From Bacteroidales bacterium (GTDB lineage: Bacteria > Bacteroidota > Bacteroidia > Bacteroidales > UBA932): a stretch of 64,000 nucleotides of DNA. The notes below the pieces were generated by a model. It was not told the origin of the DNA and made no database searches. It was given only the letters and a program-made list of their open reading frames with translations. Position 1 is the stretch's first letter. Each line of letters begins with the position of its first letter. Made by a program: the position numbers and the translations under genes. Shown piece after piece: positions 14,804 to 24,100 of this stretch. The stretch is from the NCBI GenBank assembly GCA_017617715.1, contig JAFZVQ010000056.1, forward strand, positions 1 to 64,000, given 5' to 3'.

Positions 14804-17698
14804 ATGAAAAAGTATTTATTTATTATTCTGGCTGGCCTTCTGGCCCTTGCCTCCTGCAACAAGGAGATTCAGACTGAAGTCGTGGACCCTCAGGACAAGC
14901 CTGAAACCCAGACTGATCTTATTCCCATGACTTTCAAGGCCAGCGTCGAGGACCTTGCCACGAAAGCGGATATCCAGAATGACTTTATTGTGTGGGAGTC
15001 TTCGGATAAGATTGCAATTTTTGACGGGACGACATCATTTAAGGAGTTTACAGTGTCCGCATTGTCTCCCTCCGGAAAAGGTGCTGAATTTTCCGGCTCT
15101 GCGGCTTTTGCGGCCTCTTATGTCGCCGTGGCTCCATATTCAGCGGCTTCGACAATCAAAACTGAGAATGAACGTTTCAGTATCACGGTTCACGGCACAC
15201 AAACCATTATCGGCGCCCATAGCGTTGACCCCGAGTCCTTGGTTTCCACAGCAGTTGCTGCTGGAACCACCAATCTTGATTTCACCAACCAGTTCGCTTT
15301 GCTCAAAGTTAAGCTTGAGAAGAGCAATATAATGGAGGTCACCGTTAAGGGCAATAACAACGAGATTATATCCGGAACAAACCACTTCTATTACGGCGGA
15401 GAAGGAGCTCCGAGGGTTGACCTTACAAATGCCGGTGGCAAACAGGTTAAACTGGTGTATAAGGCCACTGCGTCGAGTGCCAATTCCGCCTTCCCTGCCG
15501 GAGAGTACTACATTGCTATATGGCCTACGGAGTTCTCCGGCGGCTATTCCATCATCCTCACCGACGAAGACGGCAGCAAATCCATCAAGACGAATTCCAA
15601 CGCCCAGAGCCTTGCGCGTAACGGCGGTCAGGACTTGTCCACGGTGGATGATTTCTCTTTCTGCCCTCCCGTTATCACCACGGCCGCTCAGCTCAAGACG
15701 TGGCGTCGACTGGCCAGCCACGGAGCATATGCCGAGGGCGACGAGGTGAAACTCGGAGCGGATATCAACCTTGAAGGCTATTCCTGGACTCCCGTGGATC
15801 AATTCCTTGGCGTTTTCGATGGCCAGAATCACAAGATATACAACTTTACTATTTCTTCCGATGCCGCCAAAGTGGGCTTCATCGGCATCCTTGGTTCTTC
15901 CAATGCAGAGGTGGCCCAGCTAAAGAATGTGGTATTCGGATCTTCCAACGGCACTTCGTATGACGGCACCAGTTCTATAGAAATTACAGGCGCAAGAAGT
16001 GACTGGACCTATGGCGGTATAGTCGGATACGCACATAAGAAGACTACCATCAGTGGCTTGACCAACTACATGCCCGTCTCGGCGGCGGCTTCTGTTACCG
16101 GCAAGCACGCCATCGGTGGTATTTCTGGTTCCGGTAACGGAGGAGAGGGTAAAGGCATCACCATTACCGGGTGCCATAACTATGGATCCGTAACGGACCG
16201 TTCATCTTGTGAAACGAAGAATAATTCCGCGATTGGAGGTATTTTGGGTGCTACAGACGGAAGCTATACAAATGTATCCAACTGTGAAAACCATGCTGAA
16301 ATCCACAATTATTGTGTCGGTGTTTCCCGTCTTGGCGGGATTGTAGGAAAAGCCTGGGATGCTAATGCGACCATTGATGGATGCTTGAACGAAGGCAACA
16401 TCGTCAATGATGCAGCTTCTGTCAGTGAAGGAACCGGAGATTGGGATAAGGTGGTGAGTGTCGGAGGTATTCTTGGCGCTTTTACACATAAAGATGGTGG
16501 GCTTCTCGTGAACAAATGCACCAATAGAGGAAGAATCTACAACAACGCTGAAACTAGTACAAATTATAACCATGCGTTCGGCGGCATTGTTGGCTCTGTA
16601 CCCAGAGGTGACGAGAATAATAATATTAGTGGAGCAATAAAAGGTTGTGCCAACTATGGTAAGATTTACGACAACGCTGATTTCAAATCAAGGATTGCGA
16701 TGGGCGGTATTCTAGGTAGTTGCAATTCTAATTCTTTTTTAATAACTAAAGCCGAAGACGATACCCCAAATACGAACAATGGTGAAATTTTCCACTACAA
16801 AAAACACAATGACAAACCTACTTGGGTGGGTGGAATTGTCGGACTAGAAAACAAAGTAGAAACTATTGTTGAGTATAGCGTCAATTATGGCCGTCTTGTG
16901 AGCGATCCGAGTGGCCAAACTGCTCAGACTTATCATACAGGTGGTATTTGCGGAGCCAGCAGCGGAAAGATTAGGCATTGTACCAACAATGGATATATTT
17001 TTGTCTATGCAGGAAATCTAACCGCTTGGGTTGGTGGCATTTGCGGTGGTGATGATAGCCCACAAGAAGTGTCAGACTGTACAAACAATGGCTATCTTAG
17101 CCCCTTTAATAGCAAGCAAAGCGATGGCAGCAGTGAATGCGGTGGGATACTGGCGTTCCTTAATCCGAATACCACAACTGTGAGCAACTGTACAAATGCA
17201 GGTATGGTAACTACCGGCGATTTTTATCGTAACGGTTCCGGTAATAATCCAGGCACCTTAAGAAGCTTTTATGACAGGAGTTACTATATGGGCGGACTGT
17301 TCGGCCATGTAGACGCTCCTACGGCAGATGTGACCGTTGCTGAAGGCTGCATCGTTGCCTGCACATTCGGCCAGCGAACAGGCTCCGAAGCAAAGGATAA
17401 CTATAAAGGTATTATAACTGGCCGGACAATGAGTAAAAGTTCAACTGGTTATAAGGTTACTTTCGGTTCCGCTGCTTCTCCAGTGATGATTGTGAACACG
17501 ACCAATTTCCAGTACGGCACAAATGACAATCCTGCGGTCATCACACAGGGAGACGTCGTCAACACAACTGCCATTGCTTATAAGTGGCTTATGGGAAGTT
17601 CCAGTAGCCTCTACGACGCCACTAACGGCACCAGCGACGCCAGCAAGGTTGATTTCAACTTTGTCCTCGCCACTCCCGCCCAGGCAGGCGTAGAATAG
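14804..17698 (+). CDS. Surface lipoprotein, paralogue of the preceding adhesin
   Basis: A 964-residue lipoprotein (ILAGLLALASCNKE) with the same plan as its neighbour: a fimbrillin-like domain (FIVWESSDKIAIFDG, SYVAVAPYSAAS), the ITTAAQLKTWRRLASHGAY junction, GADINLEGYSWTPV and a body of GGI(L/V)G/CxNxG repeats. The N-terminal 400 residues and the C-terminal end (YKWLMG, ATPAQAG) are close to the paralogue, while the middle diverges. The DNA of the middle (about 16200-17300) is visibly richer in A and T than either end, suggesting exchange or diversification of the exposed repeat region. An outer-surface binding role is inferred. It ends before a GC-rich hairpin at 17724. Confidence 0.82.
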   Translation: MKKYLFIILAGLLALASCNKEIQTEVVDPQDKPETQTDLIPMTFKASVEDLATKADIQNDFIVWESSDKIAIFDGTTSFKEFTVSALSPSGKGAEFSGSAAFAASYVAVAPYSAASTIKTENERFSITVHGTQTIIGAHSVDPESLVSTAVAAGTTNLDFTNQFALLKVKLEKSNIMEVTVKGNNNEIISGTNHFYYGGEGAPRVDLTNAGGKQVKLVYKATASSANSAFPAGEYYIAIWPTEFSGGYSIILTDEDGSKSIKTNSNAQSLARNGGQDLSTVDDFSFCPPVITTAAQLKTWRRLASHGAYAEGDEVKLGADINLEGYSWTPVDQFLGVFDGQNHKIYNFTISSDAAKVGFIGILGSSNAEVAQLKNVVFGSSNGTSYDGTSSIEITGARSDWTYGGIVGYAHKKTTISGLTNYMPVSAAASVTGKHAIGGISGSGNGGEGKGITITGCHNYGSVTDRSSCETKNNSAIGGILGATDGSYTNVSNCENHAEIHNYCVGVSRLGGIVGKAWDANATIDGCLNEGNIVNDAASVSEGTGDWDKVVSVGGILGAFTHKDGGLLVNKCTNRGRIYNNAETSTNYNHAFGGIVGSVPRGDENNNISGAIKGCANYGKIYDNADFKSRIAMGGILGSCNSNSFLITKAEDDTPNTNNGEIFHYKKHNDKPTWVGGIVGLENKVETIVEYSVNYGRLVSDPSGQTAQTYHTGGICGASSGKIRHCTNNGYIFVYAGNLTAWVGGICGGDDSPQEVSDCTNNGYLSPFNSKQSDGSSECGGILAFLNPNTTTVSNCTNAGMVTTGDFYRNGSGNNPGTLRSFYDRSYYMGGLFGHVDAPTADVTVAEGCIVACTFGQRTGSEAKDNYKGIITGRTMSKSSTGYKVTFGSAASPVMIVNTTNFQYGTNDNPAVITQGDVVNTTAIAYKWLMGSSSSLYDATNGTSDASKVDFNFVLATPAQAGVE

Positions 17699-17723
17699 TT
17701 TATTCGCTTAATCTCAAAGCAAA

Positions 17724-17750
17724 CTCCCGGCAGGCTCCGCCCGCCGGGAG
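17724..17750. terminator. GC-rich hairpin, probable terminator
   Basis: CTCCCGGC and GCCGGGAG form an 8-bp stem around an 11-nt loop, 25 nt after the second adhesin and 7 nt beyond the end of the convergent hicB. No U-run follows on the plus strand. It could separate the two convergent units. Confidence 0.6.
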
Positions 17751-17757
17751 CTTGGTA

Positions 17758-18159
17758 TTATGCAAACCTGACGGCCGTCAAATCATGCGCGAAGTCTTGA
17801 ACGCCTTTCTGAATCTTGGCAATAGTTTTTTTTGTCGGTCTTCTGCGTCCGTGTAGATAATGTCCAAGTTGGGTTTGGTTGACTCCGGTAATGCGTTCGA
17901 GTCCGGCCAGACTGAATGCTTTGCTGTATTCCTGAAGAAAGCTGGCAGTATCGTAATAGAAACCGTAATCGATTTCTTCAAAATACTTTCCGTGCCTTTT
18001 GAAGTATTCCCGGATCCCTGCATAAGACTTTTTGAAATCGTCAATTGCTTCCTCAACTGTCTTGCCTTCTCCGATGCATCCATAGTCCAATCCCGCTTCC
18101 TCCATATAAGCAGAGTAGCCGGCTTTTGATTTCTCAATATAAATTTTTACGTGTTTCAT
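17758..18159 (-). CDS. hicB: HicB-family antitoxin with C-terminal DNA-binding domain
   Basis: The 133-residue protein has a HicB fold at the N-terminus (KIYIEKSKAGYSAYMEEAG, GEGKTVEEAIDDFKKSY) that should neutralise HicA. From about residue 85 it has a helix-turn-helix (LERITGVNQTQLGHYLHGRR) that should autoregulate the operon. It follows hicA by 12 nt in the usual toxin-first order. An overlapping alternative frame at 17778-18137 has no recognisable domain and was left out. Confidence 0.88.
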   Translation of the reverse strand: MKHVKIYIEKSKAGYSAYMEEAGLDYGCIGEGKTVEEAIDDFKKSYAGIREYFKRHGKYFEEIDYGFYYDTASFLQEYSKAFSLAGLERITGVNQTQLGHYLHGRRRPTKKTIAKIQKGVQDFAHDLTAVRFA

Positions 18160-18171
18160 TGCTGTAATCTG

Positions 18172-18363
18172 TTATCTTTTTAACCCTGCATCTTTCATGA
18201 TTGAGTTCAATGTCCCCGTTGGCACTTCTTGGGAACCATGATTGCTCATTCTGAATACTTTCCCGGTTATGGGGCTATACCATAACGGATGGCCGTTGGC
18301 TTGCTCGCCAGTATCGTAGCACATTATATATCGTAGCCGTTTGGCTAATTCATTGTATTTCAT
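18172..18363 (-). CDS. hicA: HicA-family mRNA interferase toxin
   Basis: HicA toxins cleave mRNA in a translation-independent manner. The 63-residue protein has the diagnostic double-stranded-RNA-binding-like motif MSNHGSQEVPTGTLNSIMKD with the catalytic His42. The gene lies directly upstream of hicB and has its own promoter at 18386-18416. The length is normal for HicA, and no disruption is seen, so the module looks intact. Confidence 0.9.
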   Translation of the reverse strand: MKYNELAKRLRYIMCYDTGEQANGHPLWYSPITGKVFRMSNHGSQEVPTGTLNSIMKDAGLKR

Positions 18364-18385
18364 AATAAAAGTTTTAAGGTTGATG

Positions 18386-18416
18386 CAAAGATAGGAATTT
18401 TCCTACTTTTATGCAA
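18386..18416 (-). promoter_or_regulatory. hicAB promoter with internal operator palindrome
   Basis: On the minus strand TTG at 18416-18414, a 20-nt spacer and TATCTTTG at 18393-18386 form a good Bacteroides-type promoter. The spacer holds TAGGAATTTTCCTA (18392-18405), a palindrome with 6-bp arms and a likely binding site for the HicB DNA-binding domain. Confidence 0.75.
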
Positions 18417-18420
18417 ATTA

Positions 18421-18852
18421 TTATTTCATTGCGGCGAGGAAGGCGGCAGGGGCCAGCACCTGGGGGAGGGATACCCCTTTAGCAAGGCCTTTGCTGATTT
18501 TATAGTCTTTGACGTTCCGGGTGACCAGATAGTCGCAGCCGGCTTCTGAGGCGCAGGTGGCTTGCAATATGTCTTCGATATCCCGGCCTTTTAGAAGCAA
18601 AGCCTGCTGCAACTGCTCTCCGTTCATTGGCAGCACCTCCACAAGAGAAGAAAGATACTTGATGTTTGCAGCTGCAAGATGGGGGCCGACTGTTTTCTTG
18701 TATACAAAGGCCACGTTGACCATCGTCAGCAGGGAGACACATAAGTTGAGGCGGCCTGCATCCTGCATCTCGAACAAGACTGCCGAGTCTTCGTAGCCAT
18801 CTCGCTCCAGCAGCAGGTCCAGGATAATATTGGTGTCCAGAAAAACTTTCAT
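18421..18852 (-). CDS. PIN-domain toxin (VapC-like)
   Basis: PIN-domain toxins are Mg-dependent ribonucleases. The 143-residue protein shows the N-terminal FLDTNIILD (Asp6), the central DIEDILQA (Asp91/Asp94) and TRNVKDY (Asp116). The Glu commonly found near residue 45 is not obvious (MVNVAF), as in some PIN_3-type members. Its start overlaps the upstream antitoxin stop by 4 nt (ATGA), the usual coupling of antitoxin and toxin. Confidence 0.85.
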   Translation of the reverse strand: MKVFLDTNIILDLLLERDGYEDSAVLFEMQDAGRLNLCVSLLTMVNVAFVYKKTVGPHLAAANIKYLSSLVEVLPMNGEQLQQALLLKGRDIEDILQATCASEAGCDYLVTRNVKDYKISKGLAKGVSLPQVLAPAAFLAAMK

Positions 18853-19100
18853 TTGGAAAGCAGGTATTTAAGGCGGTCGTCTTCGATGCTTGAAATATCC
18901 GTGTTCTTGGGCAATGCGGAGCCGATTAGACGTGAAATGCCTCCTTCGGAAGGCTCCTGCCTGGGGCAAGCCTTCTCCAGCAGATCCTCAATATAACGTT
19001 TTAAGGAGACGCCCTCCCGCGCCGCCGCCTGCGTCAGCGAGTTGAAGACACGTGGCTTGATGTCTATTAGCTTCCTGTGTCTGATGGATGTCGAATTCAT
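18849..19100 (-). CDS. Antitoxin of the PIN-domain toxin (ribbon-helix-helix-like)
   Basis: An 83-residue protein starting MNSTSIRHRKLIDIKPRVFN. The segment RHRKLIDIKPRVFNSLTQAAAREGVSLKRYIEDLLE has the spacing of a ribbon-helix-helix DNA-binding antitoxin (strand then two helices), and the C-terminal part should wrap the toxin. Start 19100 is chosen because the longer frame to 19178 would read through the promoter at 19113-19143. Exact family not recognised; the role is assigned from position and fold. Confidence 0.75.
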   Translation of the reverse strand: MNSTSIRHRKLIDIKPRVFNSLTQAAAREGVSLKRYIEDLLEKACPRQEPSEGGISRLIGSALPKNTDISSIEDDRLKYLLSK

Positions 19101-19143
19101 ATATACTTTTTGCAAATGTATATATATTATCGCGGAAATCCAA
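19099..19143 (-). promoter_or_regulatory. Promoter/operator of the PIN toxin-antitoxin operon
   Basis: TTG at 19143-19141, a 20-nt spacer and TACATTTG at 19120-19113 form a minus-strand promoter. An inverted repeat, ATATATAC (19099-19106) and GTATATAT (19118-19125), brackets the start site and is a candidate antitoxin operator. Confidence 0.65.
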
Positions 19144-19166
19144 GGGATGGCGTCTCTAAAAATATT

Positions 19167-19196
19167 TTGATAAATCAAAATAATAGTCTAAATTTG
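19167..19196 (+). promoter_or_regulatory. Promoter of the EEP-SusC/D operon
   Basis: TTG at 19167-19169, exactly 19 nt, then TAAATTTG at 19189-19196. This matches the Bacteroides consensus. Operator site 4 begins 6 nt after the -7 box. Confidence 0.8.
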
Positions 19197-19201
19197 TAGA
19201 A

Positions 19202-19215
19202 TGTGTGCGCACACA
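19202..19215. promoter_or_regulatory. LacI-type operator (site 4)
   Basis: A perfect TGTGTGCGCACACA palindrome at the predicted transcription start of the 19246-29245 operon, placed as at sites 1 and 2. Confidence 0.84.
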
Positions 19216-19245
19216 CAACAAGCATGAATTTAAATGCAACACAAT

Positions 19246-20970
19246 ATGACCAACAAGTTATTCTTTCTTTTGATGGCTTTGCCGCTCCTGCTTCTGGCTT
19301 GCAGCAGGGAAGAAGCAGAGTCGCCCGGATACGTTGAAATAGTCGTGCAGGGCGAAGATGCGACTAAAACAGCTCTCGATGGCAACAGCGTTGTCTGGAG
19401 CGATGGCGACAAGATGAAGGTGTTTTCCACCTCCGACGCCACCGGTAAATCCTTCATTCTCCACAGCGGCTCCGGCACCTCCACCGGCCACTTCTATGGC
19501 CCTATTCCTGCCGGGGATACCTTCTTCGCAGTTTATCCTCCCACCGCCACATACAACGGCGCCAGCACTTTCACCTTCACGCTTCCGGCCGAAGTTGAAT
19601 ACACCGAAGGCACCTTCGCCCCTGGCTCCAACCCCATGCTGTCGGCGACGTCCAACGATATCACTGCTTTCAGTATGAAGAACCTCTGCGGCGTCCTTAA
19701 ACTGCGGCTCACCGGCAATATCACCGTCAGCAGTCTTGAACTTAGTTTCACCAACAGCGTGAGCGGCACCGGCACCGTGGCCCGCGGCGGCAATACCCTC
19801 ACAATGTCCGGCAGTTCCGAAGCTGACAAGAAAGTGACGATGACATGCCCGGATATCCAGCTCGACGGCAGCATGCCTACGGACTTCTTCTTCGTGCTTC
19901 CAGCCGGTGAATACGATGGACTGAGCATAAAGGCGATTCTGCCCAACGGCAACAATTCCACCAAACCGGTCTCCAGTTCCTTCACCATCACGCGCTCCCA
20001 GATCACCACGATGGCGGGAGCAATGCCGGCGCCGGCCCTGTCTTCCCGTCCCGAGCTCACGGTCTGGTCTTTCAATGTGGCCTGCCAGAGCAACGACGAC
20101 AACAGCAGCTGGAGCAGCAGCAACTACTGGAGCGTTCGCAAATCCGGCGTGTATTCATTCTTCAATACGATGAGCCCCGACATCATCGGCACCCAGGAGA
20201 TGGAGTATCGCCAGCGTGTGAACATCCTTGACAACACCTCCGGCTATGCTGCTTATGGGCTGGGCGGCGATTACGGCAAGGAATCCAGCGGTTCTGAGGG
20301 CTATCTCTGGAACAAGAAGGACTACAACACCGACTCCTCCAACGCAATATTCTACAAGACCGCCAAGTTCGACGTGCTGGACAAGGGCACTTTCTGGCTC
20401 TCTAGCAATCCGTCATCCGTGGGCTCCGACGACGGACACTGCTGTTCCTGGATCAAGTTCCGCTGGAAGGAAAACGGCTACGTGTTCTATTTCTTCAACA
20501 CCCATTTCACGGCCCACTATACCGACGAAGCTTATGCCGCCAGACTGGCGGAAGCCCCCATACTCTACGACCAGATAGAGGCCATCAATTCAGAGCATCT
20601 TCCCGCCATCCTGGTCGGCGACTTCAACGAATCCGCCACGGATTTATACAACCCCGAAAAAGGCGATTCCAGGTGGTCCAATTACTACTTCGCCCGAAAT
20701 CAGGACGGCAAGACGTCAAAGACCGCATATCCGACCAGCTACAATGGTTTCGACACCACCTGCAGCGGATTCTCGACGATTTATGCCAGCGGCACCTGCA
20801 GTGGCAACAGGAGCAACCTCGACCACATCATCTACCGCTACTGTTATGATAACAGCAAGCACGGACTCAAAGCCGGCACTTTCGGCACCGACTATCGCGC
20901 CTACTCGGGAGTTTCTTACATTTCCGACCACTGGCCGATCACGGCAACCCTCGTATTTGACTACCAGTAA
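19246..20970 (+). CDS. Lipoprotein: fimbrillin-like domain + endonuclease/exonuclease/phosphatase (EEP) domain
   Basis: The 574-residue protein starts MTNKLFFLL (19246; ATG 19234 adds four residues) with lipobox LLLLACS. Residues about 25-260 are fimbrillin-like (SVVWSDGDKMKVFST, GDTFFAVYPPTATYN). From about 270 to the end is a DNase I-like EEP fold: LTVWSFNVAC, IIGTQEM (metal-binding Glu), FFNTHF, LVGDFNES (Asp/Asn), NLDHIIYR and YISDHWPI (terminal Asp-His). EEP enzymes hydrolyse phosphodiesters or phosphomonoesters of nucleic acids, lipids or sugar phosphates; the substrate is not deducible. It is the first gene of a SusC/D operon under operator site 4. A second EEP lipoprotein closes the operon. 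Confidence 0.85.
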   Translation: MTNKLFFLLMALPLLLLACSREEAESPGYVEIVVQGEDATKTALDGNSVVWSDGDKMKVFSTSDATGKSFILHSGSGTSTGHFYGPIPAGDTFFAVYPPTATYNGASTFTFTLPAEVEYTEGTFAPGSNPMLSATSNDITAFSMKNLCGVLKLRLTGNITVSSLELSFTNSVSGTGTVARGGNTLTMSGSSEADKKVTMTCPDIQLDGSMPTDFFFVLPAGEYDGLSIKAILPNGNNSTKPVSSSFTITRSQITTMAGAMPAPALSSRPELTVWSFNVACQSNDDNSSWSSSNYWSVRKSGVYSFFNTMSPDIIGTQEMEYRQRVNILDNTSGYAAYGLGGDYGKESSGSEGYLWNKKDYNTDSSNAIFYKTAKFDVLDKGTFWLSSNPSSVGSDDGHCCSWIKFRWKENGYVFYFFNTHFTAHYTDEAYAARLAEAPILYDQIEAINSEHLPAILVGDFNESATDLYNPEKGDSRWSNYYFARNQDGKTSKTAYPTSYNGFDTTCSGFSTIYASGTCSGNRSNLDHIIYRYCYDNSKHGLKAGTFGTDYRAYSGVSYISDHWPITATLVFDYQ

Positions 20971-21149
20971 TGAAAATCCACCCTGCAGCAATGTTTGTTT
21001 GCGGCGTGGCCCTTCTTTCGGGCTGCACCGCAAAAGTGCACACAGACGTCAGCCTGCAGGAAATGAGCCAATACTCCCAAGACCACAACGATGATACGCC
21101 GGGACTTGAGGAAATGCAAGATGATGACCAGGGCGTGATTTATATTTAA
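20970..21149 (+). CDS. Small lipoprotein (59 aa)
   Basis: A 59-residue peptide beginning MKIHPAAMFVCGVALLSGCT. It has a short hydrophobic stretch and a lipobox-like LLSGC (Cys19), then a mature part of about 40 residues rich in Asp, Glu and Gln ending DQGVIYI. Its ATG shares a base with the stop of the EEP gene (TAATG), so it is translationally coupled, and susC follows 16 nt later. No homologue is recognised. The position directly before SusC is reminiscent of small accessory lipoproteins, but that is inference. Confidence 0.7.
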   Translation: MKIHPAAMFVCGVALLSGCTAKVHTDVSLQEMSQYSQDHNDDTPGLEEMQDDDQGVIYI

Positions 21150-21165
21150 AGACAACGCAGACTAT

Positions 21166-24100
21166 ATGAGTATCACAAGACGCATACTTTCCACCGTTTT
21201 CCTGCTCCTTGCATGCTCCGCCGCAGCCTTGGCGCAAAGGACGCTGTCCGGCAAGGTTTACGACAGTTCCGGACTCGGCATCCCGGGGGCTGGCATCGTG
21301 GTCAGGGGCACGACCAATGGCGCCGTGAGCGATATCAACGGCGCCTGGACGCTTGGCGGCGTCAAAGACGGAGAAATCACGCTCGAGATTTCCTGCCTCG
21401 GCTACAGCCCTGCCACCGTGACCGTACAGGCAGGCCAGGCCGCTGTGGACATAACCCTGGAAGACGACAACTTGATGCTGGAGGAGACGGTGGTCGTGGG
21501 CTACGGCACCCAGAAAAAGGTCAACCTGACAGGAGCCATCACAGCAGTGAAAGGCGACGAACTCCAGAACCGAACGGCACACAACGTCACCAGCATGCTG
21601 CAGGGCGCCGTACCCGGTCTTAACATCACAACGTCGTCAGGTATCATGAACGACACTCCTGACATCAACATCCGAGGCTATACCTCCATCAACGGTGCCA
21701 GCCCCATGGTGCTGATCGACGGCGCGGAAGGCGATCTCAGCCGTGTCAACTCGCAGGACGTGGAAAGCATTTCTATCATCAAGGACGGTGCGGCTGCGGC
21801 GGTCTACGGGGCCCGGGCTGCATTCGGCGTCATACTCGTGACAACTAAATCCGGCGGCGAATCCGGCGGCAAAGCCACAGTGCGCTACAGCGGCAGATGG
21901 GGCTGGCAGTCGCCAACCACCAGCACCAACTACGAAACCAGGGGATATTGGAGCGTATATACCATAAACAAATTCTGGGACGCCCGCTATCCCGGCGACA
22001 AGTACATCAAGTACAACGACAACGACATGAACGAGTTGCTCGAAAGGGTGAACGACGTGACGGAGAACCCGGCACGTCCCTGGGTGGTGGAAGAGACGGT
22101 CGGAGGCGTCAAGCAGTGGAAGTACTACGCCAACACCGACTGGTACCACTCCCTGTTCTCCGACCAGAATCCGGTGCAGCAGCAAAGCGTTTCCGTGACC
22201 GGCGGAGGGAAGGATTTCAAGTATTACATTTCCGGCCTGTGGGACCGACAGCAGGGCATAATGAAGATCAGCCCGGATATCATCGACAAATACCAGCTCC
22301 GCGCCCGTTTCGAGGGACGTGTCAACAAGTGGATCACCATTTCGAACAACACTTCCTACTACGACCAGAACTACAGTTTTGTCGGGGCCGATCTGGCGAA
22401 TATCGACCGCACCTTCTCGCAGGCTGCCGCACACGGCCTTCCCATTTTCCCTTTTAAGAATCCGGACGGGTCTTGGGTTTACTATTCGCAGTATTTTGTC
22501 AGCAGTTATGCGGTGGCCAACGCGGCGCATATCAAATTCAGCGAGGGCACAGACAAGCACGTGGAGCGCAGGAACGATTTCGCTAATACGACGGAATTGA
22601 ACGTCACCCCTTTCACAGGCTTGAAACTCACCGGGAACTTCACCTTCCGCAGGCGCCGCGACCATACTACCGCGCGAATGACAAACATCCACTACAAGAT
22701 GTATCCCGACACGGACGTTCTCACCAGGGCAACAGGCGTGGGCACAAACCAGCTTCAGGAAAAGACCAATTGCTACAATTACATGTCGGCGAACCTCCTG
22801 GCGACCTATGAGAATACGTTTGGCGGACATCATCTGACAGCCGTGGCCGGAGGTAACTATGAATCCCAGTACCATCAGTATCTTGAAGCCAAGTCGTATT
22901 TCCTCATTTCAGATACTCTCAACGACCTTTCTCTTGCCGGAACCGATGTGGATGGCTCCACCAACTGGTTCATCGACGGCTCCCAGAGCGAATACGCCCT
23001 GCTCGGCTTCTTCGGAAGGTTTAACTACGACTACAAGGGCCGCTATCTGTTCGAGATTTCAGGCCGTTACGACGGTTCATCCCGTTTTGCCAGCGGTCAC
23101 CGCTGGGGATTCTTCCCTTCCGTGTCGGCAGGATGGCGCATCAGCGAAGAGCCTTTCTTCGCTCCCGTAAAGGGCATCGTGAACAACCTCAAGCTCAGGG
23201 CTTCACTCAGTTCCCTCGGCAACCAGGTGGTCAGCAACTATGCCTATATCCGTAAAATATCTCTTGATTCTTCCGATTATTTGTTCGGAGAGGGCGCTCT
23301 TGCTCGATCCGCCTCTATCTCCTCCCCGAATGCAGGCGACCTCACCTGGGAGACGGTGCGGCAATACAACGTGGGTCTGGATGCCGGCTTATTCAAGGAT
23401 CGCCTCCAGTTCACAGGTGAAGCCTATATCCGCAACACCATAGGCATGCTTGTTTCGGGTGAAGCCATTCCCGCCATCTACGGAGCGTCTTCGCCGAAGC
23501 AGAACTCCGCAAACCTGAGCACCAGAGGTTATGAATTCTCCCTGAGTTGGAAAGACCAGTTCATGCTGGCGGGAAGCCCTTTCGGTTACGGTATTTCAGC
23601 AAATATCAGCAACTACGATTCCTACATCACCAAGTACGACAACAATCCCAACGGACTTATAAGCGACTACTATGTCGGCGAGCATCTCGGTGATATCTGG
23701 GGTTTTGAAGCCAACGACCTTTTCGCAACGGACGAGGAAGCGCAGCAATATGCTTCCGAAGTGGACCTGAGCTACATCACTTCAGGCATGGGCTTTGGCT
23801 GGAAGGCAGGCGATCTTAAGTACATAGACTCTGACGGGGACGGCACCATAGGCATAGGTGCCAACACGGTGGATGATCCCGGCGACCGTAAGATTCTCGG
23901 GAACAAGTATCCCCGCCTTTCTTACGGCACTACCTTCTCCCTCGACTGGTTCGGATTTGACATAAGCGCATTCTTCCAGGGCACGGGCGACCATTACTGG
24001 TACCCTTCCCGCTGGTCGTTCACTTTCTGGGGGCCGTTCTCCAACCCTATGCAGACGTTCCTGCGGCGTGATTTCCTCAAGGATGTCTGGGACTACAACA

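Noticed and set aside
17778..18137. Alternative 119-codon frame over hicB
   Set aside because: It lacks the HicB and helix-turn-helix patterns seen in the 17758-18159 frame.
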